A stretch of 64,000 bases of DNA from Cavia porcellus (lineage: Eukaryota > Chordata > Mammalia > Rodentia > Caviidae), in contig NW_026947506.1 in assembly GCF_034190915.1 (NCBI RefSeq), positions 13,391,501 through 13,455,500 of the forward strand, given 5' to 3'. The notes under the pieces were generated by a model. That model had not been told where the DNA came from, did no database searches, and worked only from the letters and a program-made list of their open reading frames with translations. Positions 48,696 to 60,942 of the stretch are shown here, one piece after another; positions within the stretch are counted from its first letter, which is position 1; the number at the start of each line of letters is the position of its first letter. Made by a program: the position numbers and the translations under genes.

Positions 48696-51600
48696 CTACA
48701 CTAGGGAAACTATTCTGAGTTCACAGCTGCGAGTTTGATTTAGTTCACTTATGAGTATGGTTTCAAGCTGCGCCCATTTATTGATAAATACCTCAATGTG
48801 ATCCTTCTTTATAGCTGAGTAGTACTCCATTGTATAGAAGTACCACAGCTTTTTTATCCATTCCTCGGTTGATGGACATTTGGGTTGTTTCCATGATCTA
48901 GCAATTACAAATTGTGCTGTTATAAACATAGGCGCGCATATATCACTTTGGTATGATGCTTTCAGTTCTTCTGGGAAGATACCTAGTAGTGGAATAGCGG
49001 GAACAAATGGGACTTCCAATCCCAGCTTTTTGAGAAATCTCAAGACTGACCTCCACAAAGGTTGTACCAGTCTACACTTCCACCAACAGTGTAGGAGAGT
49101 TCCTTTTTCCCACAGACTCTCCAGCATTTGTTGTTGTTGGTTTTCTTGATCCTGGCCATTCTATCAGGAGTGAGATGGTATCTCAGTATAGTCTTAATTT
49201 GCATTTCCCTAATAACCAATGATGATGAACATTTTTTCATGTATTTATTTGCCATTTGTATTTCTTCCTCTGAGAAGTGTGTATTCATCTCAGATGCCCA
49301 TTTTTTGATTGGGTCTTTGAATTTTGGGGGTCTGATTTTTTTAAATTCTTTATATATTTTAGACAAAAGTCCTTTGTCTGAGGGGGAGTTCACTAAGATC
49401 TTTTCCCAGTTTGTGGGTTTTTTTTTCACTATGCTGGAGATTTCTTTTTTTACTTACAAAAACTTTTTAATAATAGGTAGTCGCAATTATTGATTCTGGG
49501 AAGTATTTCCCGTGCAGTTTGAGTCCTATTCATGTATTCTGTACCTACCCCTACGTCTTCAAGGTTTCTACATAATTTGTCTTCCAATAGATTTAGTGTT
49601 TCTGTTTTAATATTCAGATCTTTAATCCATTTAGATTTTAGTACATGGTGAAAGGCTTGGGTCAAGTTTTAGTTTTTGGCAAATGTAGAGCCAGGTTTTC
49701 CTACACAATTTATTAAAAAGACTGTCATTCTTCCAGTGAACCTGCTTGGCTCCCTTATCGAAGATAAGGTGGTTGAGTGTGCTTGTAGTTGTGGTTGTAT
49801 CTTTTAATCTATTCCATTGATCCTCTGCTCTGTTTTGATTCCAGTACCATCTTGATTTTACTACTGTTGCTTTGTAGTATAACTTCAAGTCAGGGATTGT
49901 GATGCTTCCTGCCTTGCCTTTGTTGCTTAAAATTGCCTTTGATATTCTAGGTCTCTTCTGGTTCCAGAAGAACCTTAGGAGTGATTTCTCTAGATCTATA
50001 ATGTATGTTGATGGTATTTTTATTGGGATTGCATTGAATCTGTATAACAGTTTTGGGAGAATGGCCATTTTCACAATGTTTATTCTTCCTATCCATGAAC
50101 ATGGGATGTCTTTCCATTTTCTGAGATCATCTTCAATTTCATTTTTTAGTGTATTATAATTTTCCCTGTATAGGGAAAATTTTTCTTTCACTTTCACTTC
50201 TTTTGTAAGAGTAATTCCTAAATATTTCATTTCTTTGGTTGCTAGTGTGAAGAGTGTGGCTTCTCTTATTTCTCTCTCTGTGACTTTGTTGTTAGTATAT
50301 AAGAATGCTATTGATTTCTGAGTATTAATTTTGTATCCAGCTACATTACTGAATTTATTTATTATATCTAAGAGTCTTTCAATGGAGTTGAGGGGGTCTT
50401 CCATGTAGAGTATCATGTCATCTGCAAATAATGACAATTTAAATTCTTCTTTTCCTATCTTTACCCCTTTTATTTTTCTCTCTTGTCTAATTGCTCTGGC
50501 TAGTACTTCCAGTACTATATTAAATAGGAGAGGTGGTAAAGGACATCCTTGTCTTGTGTCTGATTTTAAAGTAAAGGCTTTCGGGGCTGGGGATTTAGCT
50601 CAGCGGCATAAGCACCTGCCTTGCAAGCAGGCGGTCGTGAGTTCGATCCCTGGTACCGAGAAAAATGAAAAAGACAAAAAAAAAAATAAAGTAAAGGCTT
50701 TCAATTTTTGGTCATTTAGTATGATACTGGCTGTTGGTTTGTCATAGACAGCCTTTATTATATTGAGGTTAAAGACAATCTATTCCAATTTTCTGTAGAG
50801 TTCTTATCATGAAAGAATGTTGGACCTTATCGAAGGCTTTTTCTGCATCTATGGAAATGATCATGTGATTCTTACTTTTGGCTTTATTGATATTATGGAT
50901 TACATTTATTGATTTATGTATGTTGAACCATCCCTGCATGCCTGGGATGAATCCCACTTGGTCATGGTGTATAATCTTCTTGATGATCTGCTGCATCCTG
51001 TTTGCCAATATTTTATTGAGGATTTTTGCATCTGTGTTCATTAGGGACAATGGTCTGTAGTTCTCTTTTTCGGTTGGGTTGTTCCCAAGTTTTGGTACTA
51101 GAGAATATTTGCTTCCAGGAATGACGTGGGAAGAATTGCTTCCCTTTCAATTTCATTGAAGAGTTTAAGGAGTGTCGGTATTAGGTCTTGTTTGTATTTC
51201 TTGTAGAATTCTGCAGTAAATCCGTCTGGGCCTGGGCTCTTCTTTGTAGGTAAGGAATTAATTACATGTTCAATTTCATTGATAGAGATTGGGTTATTCA
51301 GCAGTTTTACATCCTCTTGATCTAGCTTTGGTACTTCATATGTTTCTAAGAATCTGTCTATTTCTTCTGTGTTATCAAACCTTTGAGAGTAGAGGTTTTC
51401 GAAATAGGTGTTGATAATCTTCTGTATTTCTATTGAGTCTGTAGTGACTTCACCTTTTTCATTTCTTATTGCATGGATTGGAGCTCTTTTGTCCCTTCTT
51501 TTAATATTGTTGGCTAGAGGCTTATCGATTTTATTTATTCTTTCAAAGAACCAACTTTTTGATTTGTTGATTCTTTGGATTGTTTTCTTAGTCTCTGTTG

Positions 51601-52666
51601 CGTTGATTTCTGCTCTGATTTTTATAATTTCCTCTCTTCTTTTGGCTTTGGGTTTGACTTGCTCTTATTTTTCTAGCTGTTTGAGGTGTAGCATCGTGTT
51701 ACTTATTTGTATTCATACTGTTTTCCTGATGTGGGACCTCAGTGCAATAAATTTTCCTCTGAGGAGGGCTTTCATTGAATCCCATAGATTCTGGTAAGTT
51801 ATATCTGTATTTTCATTTTTTGTAGGTATTGCTTAATTTCTTTTTTAATTTCCACTGTGACCCACTGATTACTCAGGAGTATGTTGTTCAGTTTCCATGT
51901 GTTTGTGGGATTTTTGCAACATCTTTTATCGTTGATTACTAATTTCATAGCGCTATGGTCCGATAGCATGCAAGGGATAATTTCAACCTTTTTGCATTTA
52001 TTTAAATATGTTCTGTGAATTAATATATGGTCTATTTTAGAGAATGACCCATGTACTGCTGAGAAGAATGTGTAGTCTGTTGTTGTTGGGTGGAGTACTC
52101 TATATATATATCTATTAAGTCCATTTGTTCACAGGTGCAGTTCAGTTCTTTTATTTCTTTGTTGATTTTCTTTTTGGTTGATCTGTCCATTGGTGTCAGT
52201 GGTGTGTTAAGATCTCCTGTCAGAATTGTATTACTACTTATTTGGTTTTTCATTTCTGTTAGTACTTGTTTTATATAACTGGGTGCTCTGGAGTTTGGTG
52301 CATATATATTTAAGATAGTTATATCTTCCTCTTGGAGTTTTCCACTAACCAGTATGTAGTGACCTTCTTTATCCTTTCTAATCATTATTGGCTTGAAGTT
52401 GACTTTGTCTACAAACAGAATAGCTACCCCAGCTTTTTTTGGGTTCCTGTTGCATGGAATGTTTTTTTCCATCCTTTGCCTTTGAGTCTGTGAATATCCT
52501 TTTGAGTTAAGTGGGTTTCTTGTAAACAGTATATGGTTAGATTTTGTTTCTTGATCCATTCTGCCAGTCTGATTCTTTTCATTGGTGTATTGAGACCATT
52601 TACATTAATAGTAAGAACTGTTATAAATTGGTTTATTGTTGACATATTATCTTTCTGGCATTGCAT
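48696..52666 (-). pseudogene. L1 ORF2 (endonuclease/reverse transcriptase), broken
   Basis: Pieces in order on the minus strand: endonuclease N-terminus (52,666-52,424) with LQETHLTQKD; endonuclease continuation (52,559-52,032) with GDLNTPL; RT front (51,050-50,769) with [12 protein letters not shown] catalytic part starting [12 protein letters not shown] (50,437-49,631); and C-terminal segments at 49,665-49,450, 49,429-49,040 and 49,127-48,696. At least five frameshifts or stops separate them, and an ID SINE separates the RT pieces. No functional product is possible. Confidence 0.9.
50583..50687 (+). mobile_element. ID SINE nested in L1 ORF2
   Basis: Near-perfect ID (GGGGCTGGGGATTTAGCTCA, GCAAGCAGGCGGTCGTGAGT, CGATCCCTGGTACCGAG, then the AATGAAAAAGAC tail and A run) with an exact 15-bp repeat AAAGTAAAGGCTTTC (50,568-50,582 and 50,688-50,702). 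It is younger than the host L1. Confidence 0.96.
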
Positions 52667-52689
52667 GTTTATCTTTCTGCTCTGTTCAA

Positions 52690-53672
52690 CTGTCTGCTTT
52701 GTCTAGTGGTTTTTTCCTAAATGTATCTAGGCTGTCTTTCAGTATTCTTTGCAGGGTTGGCTTGGTGATTATGAAGTTTTTCAGCTGATCTTTGTCATGG
52801 AGGTATTGTATTTCCCCATCAAATTTGAACGACAGTTTTACAGGGTACATCAGGCTAGGTTGAAAATCATTTTCTTTTAGGATCTAAAATACATCACTCC
52901 ATTCTCTTCTTGACTTTATTGTTTGTGCTGAGAAGTCTGCTGTAATTCTGATAGGTTTTCCTTTATAGGTGATCTGTCTTTTCTCTCTGACAGCCTTGAA
53001 TATTCTATTCTTTTGTTCAATTTCTGAGATGGTCATTATTATATGTCTGGGTGTAGATTTATTTTGGTTGTGATTATTTGGAGATCTATATGCTTCATTG
53101 ATCTTGATATCAGATTCCAATCTCATGTTTGGGAAATTTTCAGCTATTACTTCTCTAAATATCCTCTTGACATCCTTTATGTTGTCCCCTTCTTTTTCAT
53201 TTATCCCTATCAATCTTATGTTGTTTCTCTTTGCATCATCCTGTAGGTGTTGAATTGTTATTTCCTGACTTCTTGTTATTTTTAAAAGATCTTTTCTTTC
53301 CTGTTCACTTGTTGCAATCTTGTCTTCGAGGTCTGAGATTCTATCTTCACATTCATTGAGGTGGTTTTTACAACTTTCAATGTAGTTTTTGATTTCCTGC
53401 ATATCTCTTTGCATCTGTTTTATGTATTCTGTTTGCTTCCTATACTGTTCATCCAGGGATTCTATCCTTCCATTTAGTTCCTCTAATTTTTTAACTGCCT
53501 CTTCTTTAGCTATGTTTAGCATCTGCTTCATTTCTTTTATCAATTCTTCTTTCATCTGAGAGAATATTTCTAGTTTGAATTCCTTCAGGGCTTCCCATAC
53601 TTGCTTCTTTATTTTGGTTACCATTGTTTCCGGTATTTCAGTCATGTGGCATGTATTTTTTTCTATGCACAT
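52690..53672 (-). pseudogene. L1 ORF1 (RNA-binding protein), one stop
   Basis: L1 ORF1 protein forms RNA-coating trimers needed for retrotransposition. The frame from 53,672 shows a long heptad-rich coiled coil (about residues 40-145, many Leu/Ile with charged flanks), then an RRM-like part with NNIRLIGI and the C-terminal domain with RQITYKGKPIRITADFSAQT. A TAG at 52,884-52,886 stops the frame after REWSDVF. The same frame then continues open for about 65 codons to a natural-looking end at about 52,690. A single CAG-to-TAG type change would explain it. Confidence 0.88.
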
Positions 53673-53799
53673 GGCTCATGGGCTTTCTTGGGTTGGGCTG
53701 GATGTTTGAGTTTGCATTTTAGACTTTTGTTTTGTCGTTTTCCTGTATTTGGAAGCTTCAAGTGTTGTTCCAGGTGTGGGAGAGAGATCCACCAGCTTG

Positions 53800-54440
53800 G
53801 GATGGGGTACCCTGTGATGGCCCCACTCACTGGACCCAGCAGGGAACTATGGCCTGCTCCTCAGGCCAGGAAGAGTATCTCAGGCTGGGTGGAGCTCTCA
53901 GCAACTGCTGCCACAGTCTCTGATCTGGCCTGGTCCCCGGGTCTGATAGGGACCTGGCCTGGGTCCCCAGGTCACGGCAAGAGTTCCTGCAGGCTGGGTG
54001 GAGCTCTCAGCCACAGCTGTTACTCACCCTTCTGGCCTGGTCTCTGGTCCAGTGGGGAGCCAGTCTGGACCCCCAAGTCAGAGAGAAAGTTCCCTCAGGC
54101 TGGGCGGAGCTCCCAGCCACAGCTGCGATAGTCTCTGACCTGGGCTGGTCCCTGGATCTGGTGGGAAACCGGCCTGGGTCCCCGGGTCAGGGCGAAAGTT
54201 CCCGCAAGCTGGGCGGAGCTCCCAGCCACAGCTGTTACTCTTACCCTTCAGTGGGGAGCCAGTCTGGTCCCCAAGTCAGGGAGAAAGTTCCTGCAGGTGG
54301 TGGTACAAGCGCCTCCGTCACTGCTTTTGTGGCCCGGATCTTGCTGGAGTTTTATTCTCTCCCCCTCGTAACACACCGCGTCAAACTACACCTCACTCCA
54401 CTTCTCCCAGCCACCCGGGCCACAGGCAGCAGCGGCTGCC
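53800..54440 (-). promoter_or_regulatory. L1 5' UTR with tandem monomers
   Basis: GC-rich 5' UTR, the internal promoter of L1. A unit marked by CAGGCTGGGTGGAGCTCTCA or its variants begins at about 53,880, 53,990, 54,096 and 54,205, a period near 108 bp, with a shorter last unit after 54,290. Each includes GGTCCCC..GGTC(A/T)G and AGAGTTCC/AAAGTTCC parts. Tandem promoter monomers are known in mouse and rat L1. Seeing them here suggests the same strategy in this lineage. Confidence 0.8.
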
Positions 54441-54499
54441 GACTAAGGAGCCACAGCCCTGTTTTATTGTTAAATGTACTCCGTGGCTCTTCTCTTATA

Positions 54500-55000
54500 C
54501 AGAACTAAGTTAGGCACAAATATACTAGGAACTCAGACCAGTATGGGAAAACTAGGGAATGAGTGGAGAAGGTGAGAAATTGAAACTGTGGATAAAAGAG
54601 CACCTAAAGTTAAATTCATAATAGATAGTTTACTACTGACTTCCCTAAGGGATAAACATAAGCCTTTGTGATTTCCAATTATCTCATTAGGATAGGTCCT
54701 AACACTCTCACACAGAATAGGTCCCTGTCTCCCCCATACACTAAAACTATGACTAAGAGCACTAAATCTAAATCTAAAACCACTAAGTCTTCTAAGTTTG
54801 GACTAAAGGCAAGACTAAGACTATAGATTATTAACAATGGTTAATGATGTTATAAATATATCTGTATTACCATTGAATCAATATTATTTAAGTGACTATC
54901 CTCTCAGTCTTGTTAATGAAAACTTTGACCCGCATTGTATGTGACTCATGATTTTGTTCTACAAAGTTCCTTTGAGACATGTGTTTGGTGGCAACACATT
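54500..55000. other. Unique noncoding interval
   Basis: No exon or repeat recognised between the L1 5' end and the ID at 55,017. Confidence 0.5.
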
Positions 55001-55016
55001 CAAGACTGTCTCCAGG

Positions 55017-55124
55017 GGGGCTGGGGGTTTAGCTCAGTGGCATAAGCCCCTGCCTTGCAAGCAGGCGGTCATGAGTTCGATCCCTGGTACTGATTAAAAA
55101 GTGAAAAAGACACACACAAAAAAC
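55017..55124 (+). mobile_element. ID SINE
   Basis: GGGGCTGGGGGTTTAGCTCA, GCAAGCAGGCGGTCATGAGT, GATCCCTGGTACTGATT and a GAAAAAGACACACAC tail. Exact 14-bp repeat AGACTGTCTCCAGG (55,003-55,016 and 55,125-55,138). Confidence 0.95.
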
Positions 55125-56529
55125 AGACTGTCTCCAGGAGCTACTACTACTCCCCATTCCCTTTCCATATTCCTATTTATATTTCTATTCTGCACTAAAT
55201 ATGCTCCTTTTAACTGCCATTGCTCCTTGAAATTGATTCTTCAAATATAGAAACAATCAACATGGCACATCTGACATCTAGCAATTCCTCTACATCATTA
55301 CCACATGTTTATGAAGTGGTTACAAATACCAGTGCCATGCTCATATAAATACCAAAATTCCGAGCCTGAATTAAATGCCCTGTCGTGAACACAGAGCAAA
55401 TGCTTCAACTTGCAGAGCCTTGTCTGCACATTAGACTCCGAATCATTATAAGATACCTTAAAGGAGCAGGCAGATTGGCCTTGCTCTTCCTGATGAAGGA
55501 CCTTGAGCTAAAGATATGTTATAATGTTCAAGTTTCTCATAGCTGCTGATAGACTGAACTGCATGTTGGTCTCCAGGTAGCATAGTATAGAAGGCTGACA
55601 CATAGGATTAGGGACCAGGTTTGGTCCATCAGCTCAAGCTCACATGAATTTACAAGACACACTTGGTATTGTACTTTAAGAATATTCTGCAAATCTTTGA
55701 AGCCAAATGAGTTGTTAACAACTGTATCACATTGCTCCACGCAATATATGCCATGCAGGAATATTAAAGTCCTGGAGGGGTAGAAATTCAATCTGTGAGG
55801 AGGGAACTATAGGGCATGTGCAGCATAGACTCTGAAGTCCTGAGGTGCCCCTGACTCATCACAAAGAAAGGAGAGAGTGGGTGAGGAATTTGGCCCAGTT
55901 TCAGAAATCATTGTGACCTTCACGCTTGGCAATATGCTTACTTTCAGAATTCAAGTTTTTTGACCCTTGAAAAGTAGGAAGCTTGTCTGGCAGAGTCAAT
56001 ATGTTTGCTTTACTTTCATCCTTCATCTATTGTAGATTGTTGCTATCATTTAATCTTAATTCTTTCATTTGAAGAGAAATTCTGCTCCACTTCTGGGCAT
56101 AGTCAGTTTGGACTTAAATGGAACAGACACACAGAGATAAGTCTGGATATCTTTTAAGGAAGCCTTCTGCCTCACTCCATAACACTAAACTCTCTGCCTT
56201 CTCTCTATTCCATTGAGTCCTAGCTTGGCCAGCGCTCAGGCTGTTTTTCTCACAAGAGGCGTTTGATTCCTCCTCTAAAGGACTGAATTTTTAACCTTCT
56301 AAAACCTTTTGCAGTCCATTACATTGAGTCCTGAAAGAAAAAAGAAGCAGTCATGAAAAGGTGGGGATACAGCCCTTCTGTGGAAATACCTTTCAGAAGA
56401 TGTGAGGTTAACAGTGTAGAGAACAGCCAACTCCAGAAGTCTTTGTACTATGATCTTTCCCTGGGGATCCACTCTTAGAGGAGAAGTTTCTATCTGTATT
56501 TACGTTTGGTCAGAGGGAAGGTAGTGGAG

Positions 56530-56735
56530 CAGGAGCCAATCAGTGCTGAAGTGGCGGGCTACATGAACTGTCCAATCAGGTGAGCCGAGGTAGGCGGTAC
56601 CTTCGGTGCCCTGGCGGTAAAGCCTGTGCTTTACAGAACAGTGAGAGCAGAATACTTGCTGAACCGCGTTTTGTGGCTTCGATTTCCTGTGACCTGCTTA
56701 GGAAAGAATCTGGAAGACCCTGGAGGCACACAATG
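56530..56735 (+). promoter_or_regulatory. KZNF-type promoter and exon 1, copy C (inverted)
   Basis: Plus-strand copy of the same unit. CCAAT boxes at 56,536-56,540 and 56,572-56,576 have 36-bp spacing, followed by a CpG-containing leader (AGGTAGGCGGTACC, CCTGGCGG, GAACCGCGTTTTG). ATG at 56,733-56,735 runs straight into GTGAAG, an acceptable donor. The transcript would run right. Sequence homologous to downstream parts of the readable gene appears at 63.3-64.0 kb, but no KRAB or finger exon is seen before the window ends. An ID SINE sits 74 bp past the donor. Confidence 0.65.
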
Positions 56736-56808
56736 GTGAAGTTGTGGGCTGGGAATTCTGAAATGGGGTGGACTCGAGCGACACGAGTTAGTTAGCAGTG
56801 GTCAGAAG

Positions 56809-56922
56809 GGCTGGGGATTTAGCTCAGCGGCATAAGCGCCTGCCTTGCAAAGCAGGCAGTCGTGAGTTCGATCCCTGGTACCAATAAAAAATGAAAAAGA
56901 CAAAAAAAAAAAAAAAAAAAGA
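56809..56922 (+). mobile_element. ID SINE next to copy-C exon 1
   Basis: Young ID with GGGCTGGGGATTTAGCTCAG, GTTCGATCCCTGGTACC, AATGAAAAAGAC and an A run. Exact 12-bp repeat AGTGGTCAGAAG (56,797-56,808 and 56,923-56,934). It lies 74 bp past the presumed splice donor of copy-C exon 1, in the same direction as that unit. Confidence 0.95.
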
Positions 56923-57249
56923 AGTGGTCAGAAGCTGTTTTGATGTCTAGAGCCTTGGTGCTGAGCCTCAGCACCTGAGGCCCACCAGCACTGGCAGTGA
57001 GTCATGCTCTGTCCCTTTTGCCTCTTGCTGGGGGCACGTATGATTCTGGGTCCCCAGAACCGTGTCTTCACTGTGACAATAGCAGACTTGAATATCATCT
57101 TTCAAAGTGTCTGCCTGTCTCTGATGCGTTTTGTAGCTGGTGCAGCAGTAATGAGCTAGGTCTCTGCTCTCATTCCTATCAGCAGCAGATCTGGAGGGTC
57201 TGAAATTTATAAATGTCTGTGATGCAGAGTCTCATAGCCACTATTGCTT

Positions 57250-59100
57250 TCCTTAAATTTCTGCTTTTTGTATTTATAGTGATCCCCTAAATTTATAGTA
57301 TATTCTAGTATTTCTATCCTCATGACAGTGTTGGCAAAGGTCCTGAGAATTCAGAGATGTGTAGTGATGTGCCTCAATGGAGAAAGTCTCTAAACACCAG
57401 GTGAACTCCTGTGTATCATACAGACCAGTTCAAAAAAGTTTCTAATCATACTTAATTATTTAGGTGACACAGACCATTTATATGAGAACAGCCATAGAGT
57501 TTCAAATTCTGAGAAAAAATCAGTTGACAAAAAGTTAATAAGAGCAGGGTAAATTGTGCTTGCTAAGGACAAATTCTGAATAGTCTACCTAATTAAGCCT
57601 CACTGAAAAATGCATAAATTTGGGCATCCGTGTGAGCGTATACATGTGATATATTTCTGAGTGAAAAGGAACAGGGGTGCCATCTCTGAATTAATAGGTT
57701 GGCCTAATCAAAGACATTTTTTAAATACAGAAATTTCCGCTAAAATGGACTTTAAAATTAGTAGTGGTATAAAGGAGAAACCCCAGACAGGGAAATTAAT
57801 GGTTAGGCATGAAGTGTTCTCTGCTTAAAGTGTATCAAAGGGGAGTGGAAAGGACTTGGAAGTGATTGGCATGGTGAAGGGTTCCAATGGCCAGACTTAT
57901 AACATGGAAGATCTCTGAAAATCAGATTGTTCTTAGAGTAAGCGTGATGGAAGAATCATGTGTTTGCTTCATCAGTAAGTTGGTCCAAAGTCACAGGCTT
58001 GGAGAAAGGAAGAGAACTTTGTGGTGATTAAATATGTCTTCTGTTAATGACTGATCATTTCATATAATCATTTTTATGTCATAATTAGAAATTAGGAAAC
58101 TGTCTGACTTTACTGTAGATAAAAAATTTGATGAACACCATCAGTGAAAGAGAGTGGAAGGAGTTTCTCCAGGAGGTGGAAGATTTCAAAGTGTGCTTAA
58201 TATTTTTATAGTAAAGAAACTGATGTATGGAACTTGCTCTGAGCTATGTACCATCAAATTTTTAATGGTTAAATTTGTTTTATGTTTTGAGATCATGTTT
58301 TATTAAGCTGTGTAGGGTGTTGTGGTCTTCTGATAATTTTTGTACCTCACTGACTGCTGGGATGACCTGCATTTGCCATTATGCCCATTCAAGATCAGGT
58401 TGTTTATTGATAATGATCTACCAAAATTTCAGTGGCTGGCTAAAGTTAAAAACTTGGGGGTAATGATTGTTCACCTTTACTCTTAGGCATTTGGAAGAAT
58501 GAGAGAGGAAGTGTTAACAGCATCAAGACTGCACACTTGAGCAAGATTGTCTTTTGAAAGGAAATACAAATTCTGAGTTGTCTTTGCTGAACAGTAGCTC
58601 ATGTTACATGCACTAGGCCTTCTGATAATGCTCCAGTACTGAAGAATAAAAGGAAAAGTATCCAATGGAAACCTTATTTTGAGTTTTTAAATATTCTTCT
58701 TGCACACTAGATAGATATGGCACAATAATTGCTCATGTTGGTGGACAACTTTCATGACTCATCCTCTGTCAGCAATAGGGTACCAGTGGTGAACTGCAGT
58801 GCCATGTATTCAATAAACTAAATGAGATATTTTGTGTCTTTATTATGATTTTGTATTGTGTTGCATATATGTCTCCAAATACAGATCAAGGTGGGGTGTT
58901 AAATGGCTTTAAAGGACCCAAGGCTGATAGTAACAGTTTCTTGATCAGGCATCATCTCTGTATTTGCAAAACATTTTCTCTACAACTTCCTTTGGATTGA
59001 TCATGATAGTGTTCCTTTTATAACTCAAGTGCTGTATCTACTTTAACTCTTTAAAAAGCATGCTGTAAAACATGCTACTCCTCAGATTGTTTCCTTTTCT
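57250..59100. other. Presumed intron of unit C
   Basis: No exon recognised. The first part (to about 57,480) corresponds in reverse to 9,380-9,110 and 39,000-38,760. The remainder is AT-rich without obvious repeats up to the MaLR-like element. Confidence 0.5.
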
Positions 59101-59107
59101 GAGAGCT

Positions 59108-59459
59108 TGTCAAGGTTTATGTTTGTGTCCCCCAGGCCTCATGAGTTTGTATTGTTCATTTATGATGGTTCATTGTATAGTGCTTGGATTGATGGTGTCA
59201 GTGCTCCATCCACATAGGGGTGGAGCCAGGATGTGATGTAATGGCAGGAAGAAGGTGTGTCTTTCTCTTTCCTGGTTAGAGTTTGCTGTTGGCAACCGCC
59301 ATGAACTGCAGCCCAGCCATGCCTGCCTGTCTTGGAGCCAACTGAGTGTGGACTGAAACCTCCAAAAACTGTAAGAAATAAACCTTTCCTTTCCCAACTT
59401 TGGGCTTCAGGTATTTTGTCTCAGTGATGAGCATAAAGTAACTAAGACAGAATTTGGTA
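59108..59459 (+). repeat. 5' LTR of the MaLR-like element
   Basis: TGTCAAGGTTTATGTTTGTG to ACTAAGACA, with GGAGCCAACTGAGTGTGGAC, an AATAAA (about 59,379) and CAGGTATTTTGTCTCAG near the end, all shared with the 3' copy. Confidence 0.92.
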
Positions 59460-60942
59460 CTGAGGAGTGGGGTCGTTTGCTGTGACTATACCTGACCATG
59501 TTTTTTGAGAGGCTTTGGAAATGGCTTGTGAGCGGAGTTTGGAAAGGTTTGGACATGTCGCCTGGATGCATAGAGCTGAAGCAGCTTAGGCTGTTCTGTA
59601 GAGGAGATTCTGGTCAGAGCTCAGGAGACCAGAAGGCTGATTATAGAAAGCCTCATGGTAAAGACCAGGCTTAGGAGGTTTCTGCTGGAAAGAACTGCTA
59701 CATTGGTTGTTGGACTCCACATGATGTGTGTTAAGGCTTAGCAGAAAGTTTTTCTGCATTTTGCTCCTGCCCAGAGATTTTGCCTGAGACTGAGACAAAG
59801 GGCAATGGACTGATTAATCTTGAAAAAGGAATTAAAAAGCAATCAAACATTGAGGCTGTGGTATGGCTATTGTTGGGGGCTTTTAGCCAGCTTTATGTTT
59901 CAAATCAGGAACAGAGCCCAGCAGGATAATTTCCAATACTGTGAGTTTGGCCCAAAGGAAGATTCCAGGAAGGGTGTGTATTGTAAAGACAGAGTTGAGA
60001 TTTTGATTCCTGAGGAGAAACAGAGAGATAAGAAAGATGACCCCAGGGCATCCCAGGAAGCAGGTCCCCACCCTGTGCAGCCTCATAGCAAAGATAAAAT
60101 TTTTGCTCAGAGGAAAAAGCTGCAGAGTGCCATGCTCCAGAATGGTGACAGAGGCCATGTGAGATTCCAGAATGGTGGCAACACAGAGAAGATTTTCATC
60201 ACAATCAGGTAAACAGAGCCCTGCAATCCAGGCAACTGACCCCTACAGCCAAGAGAGAGAAAACACTGGCCACTGCTTCAGCTAGCAGCAAACCTTGGTG
60301 GCATCCACAAGGTGCTGATTTTAGGTGCAAGGAAAATGCACAAATTCTCAGGGTAAGAAGGCTTCCACCTTGATTGCAAATGGCCTGGGAGGCCAAGCAG
60401 TGTGCCCCTGAGAGGGCAATTTGTGAAGATATGAGTGTGAAGCCGAAGGTGCAGTGGAGACCCCAGAAGTTTGGAAAAGCCAGGAATGTGGATTATCCAA
60501 GGGAAGCTGCAAAAAGCAAGCAGAGAAGATTTAAGAGAAAAGCCGTAGGAGTTGAAATCACCAGAGGTGTCCTCAGGGTGGAATCACCCAAGCCTTTTGG
60601 AGCTTGCAAGGAGATTGCTTCAGATGCTGAGTGTGGAACTCTAGGACTTAATGTTTGCCCTGCTGGATCTTGGACTTGCTTTGTTTCCAATACTTTATAT
60701 TCCCCTGTTTGTAAATTTTGGAATGGTGGTGTTTATCTTGTGCCTTTGCATTTCAGAAATGTTTAACCTTGTTTCATTTGTACAGGGGTTACAGTTAAGA
60801 GTTTGCCATAGATCTTGGAGGAGACTTTGGACTTGGACTCTTCAGCAATGCTAAAGCTGTAAGGACTTTGGCAAATCTTGGAGGTGGACTAAATGTCTTT
60901 TTTATAAAGGATGTACATGAGTCCTGGGGGTCAGGGGTGGAA

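Larger units (their letters stand above)
48085..54470 (-). mobile_element. Nearly full-length L1 retrotransposon
   Basis: A 6.4-kb minus-strand LINE-1 with 5' UTR (about 54,470-53,680), ORF1 (53,672 to about 52,690), ORF2 (about 52,666-48,696) and 3' UTR to an A/T-rich end near 48,085. ORF2 shows endonuclease sequence with LQETHL, reverse transcriptase with FADDM, and the C-terminal region. It is broken by several frameshifts, and an ID SINE is inserted at 50,583. ORF1 has one in-frame stop. The element is therefore dead but young-looking. Flanking repeats are not clear: the sequence at 48,060 and 54,460 shares only a loose TTTTATTG match. Confidence 0.93.

Noticed and set aside
50583..50660. 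tRNA gene-like sequence with A and B boxes
   Set aside because: It is the 5' part of an ID SINE with target duplication and A tail; the same sequence occurs about a dozen times in the window. No cloverleaf tRNA gene is supported.
53601..54508. Plus-strand frames of 176 and 115 codons
   Set aside because: Antisense of the GC-rich L1 5' UTR monomers; repetitive composition keeps them open.
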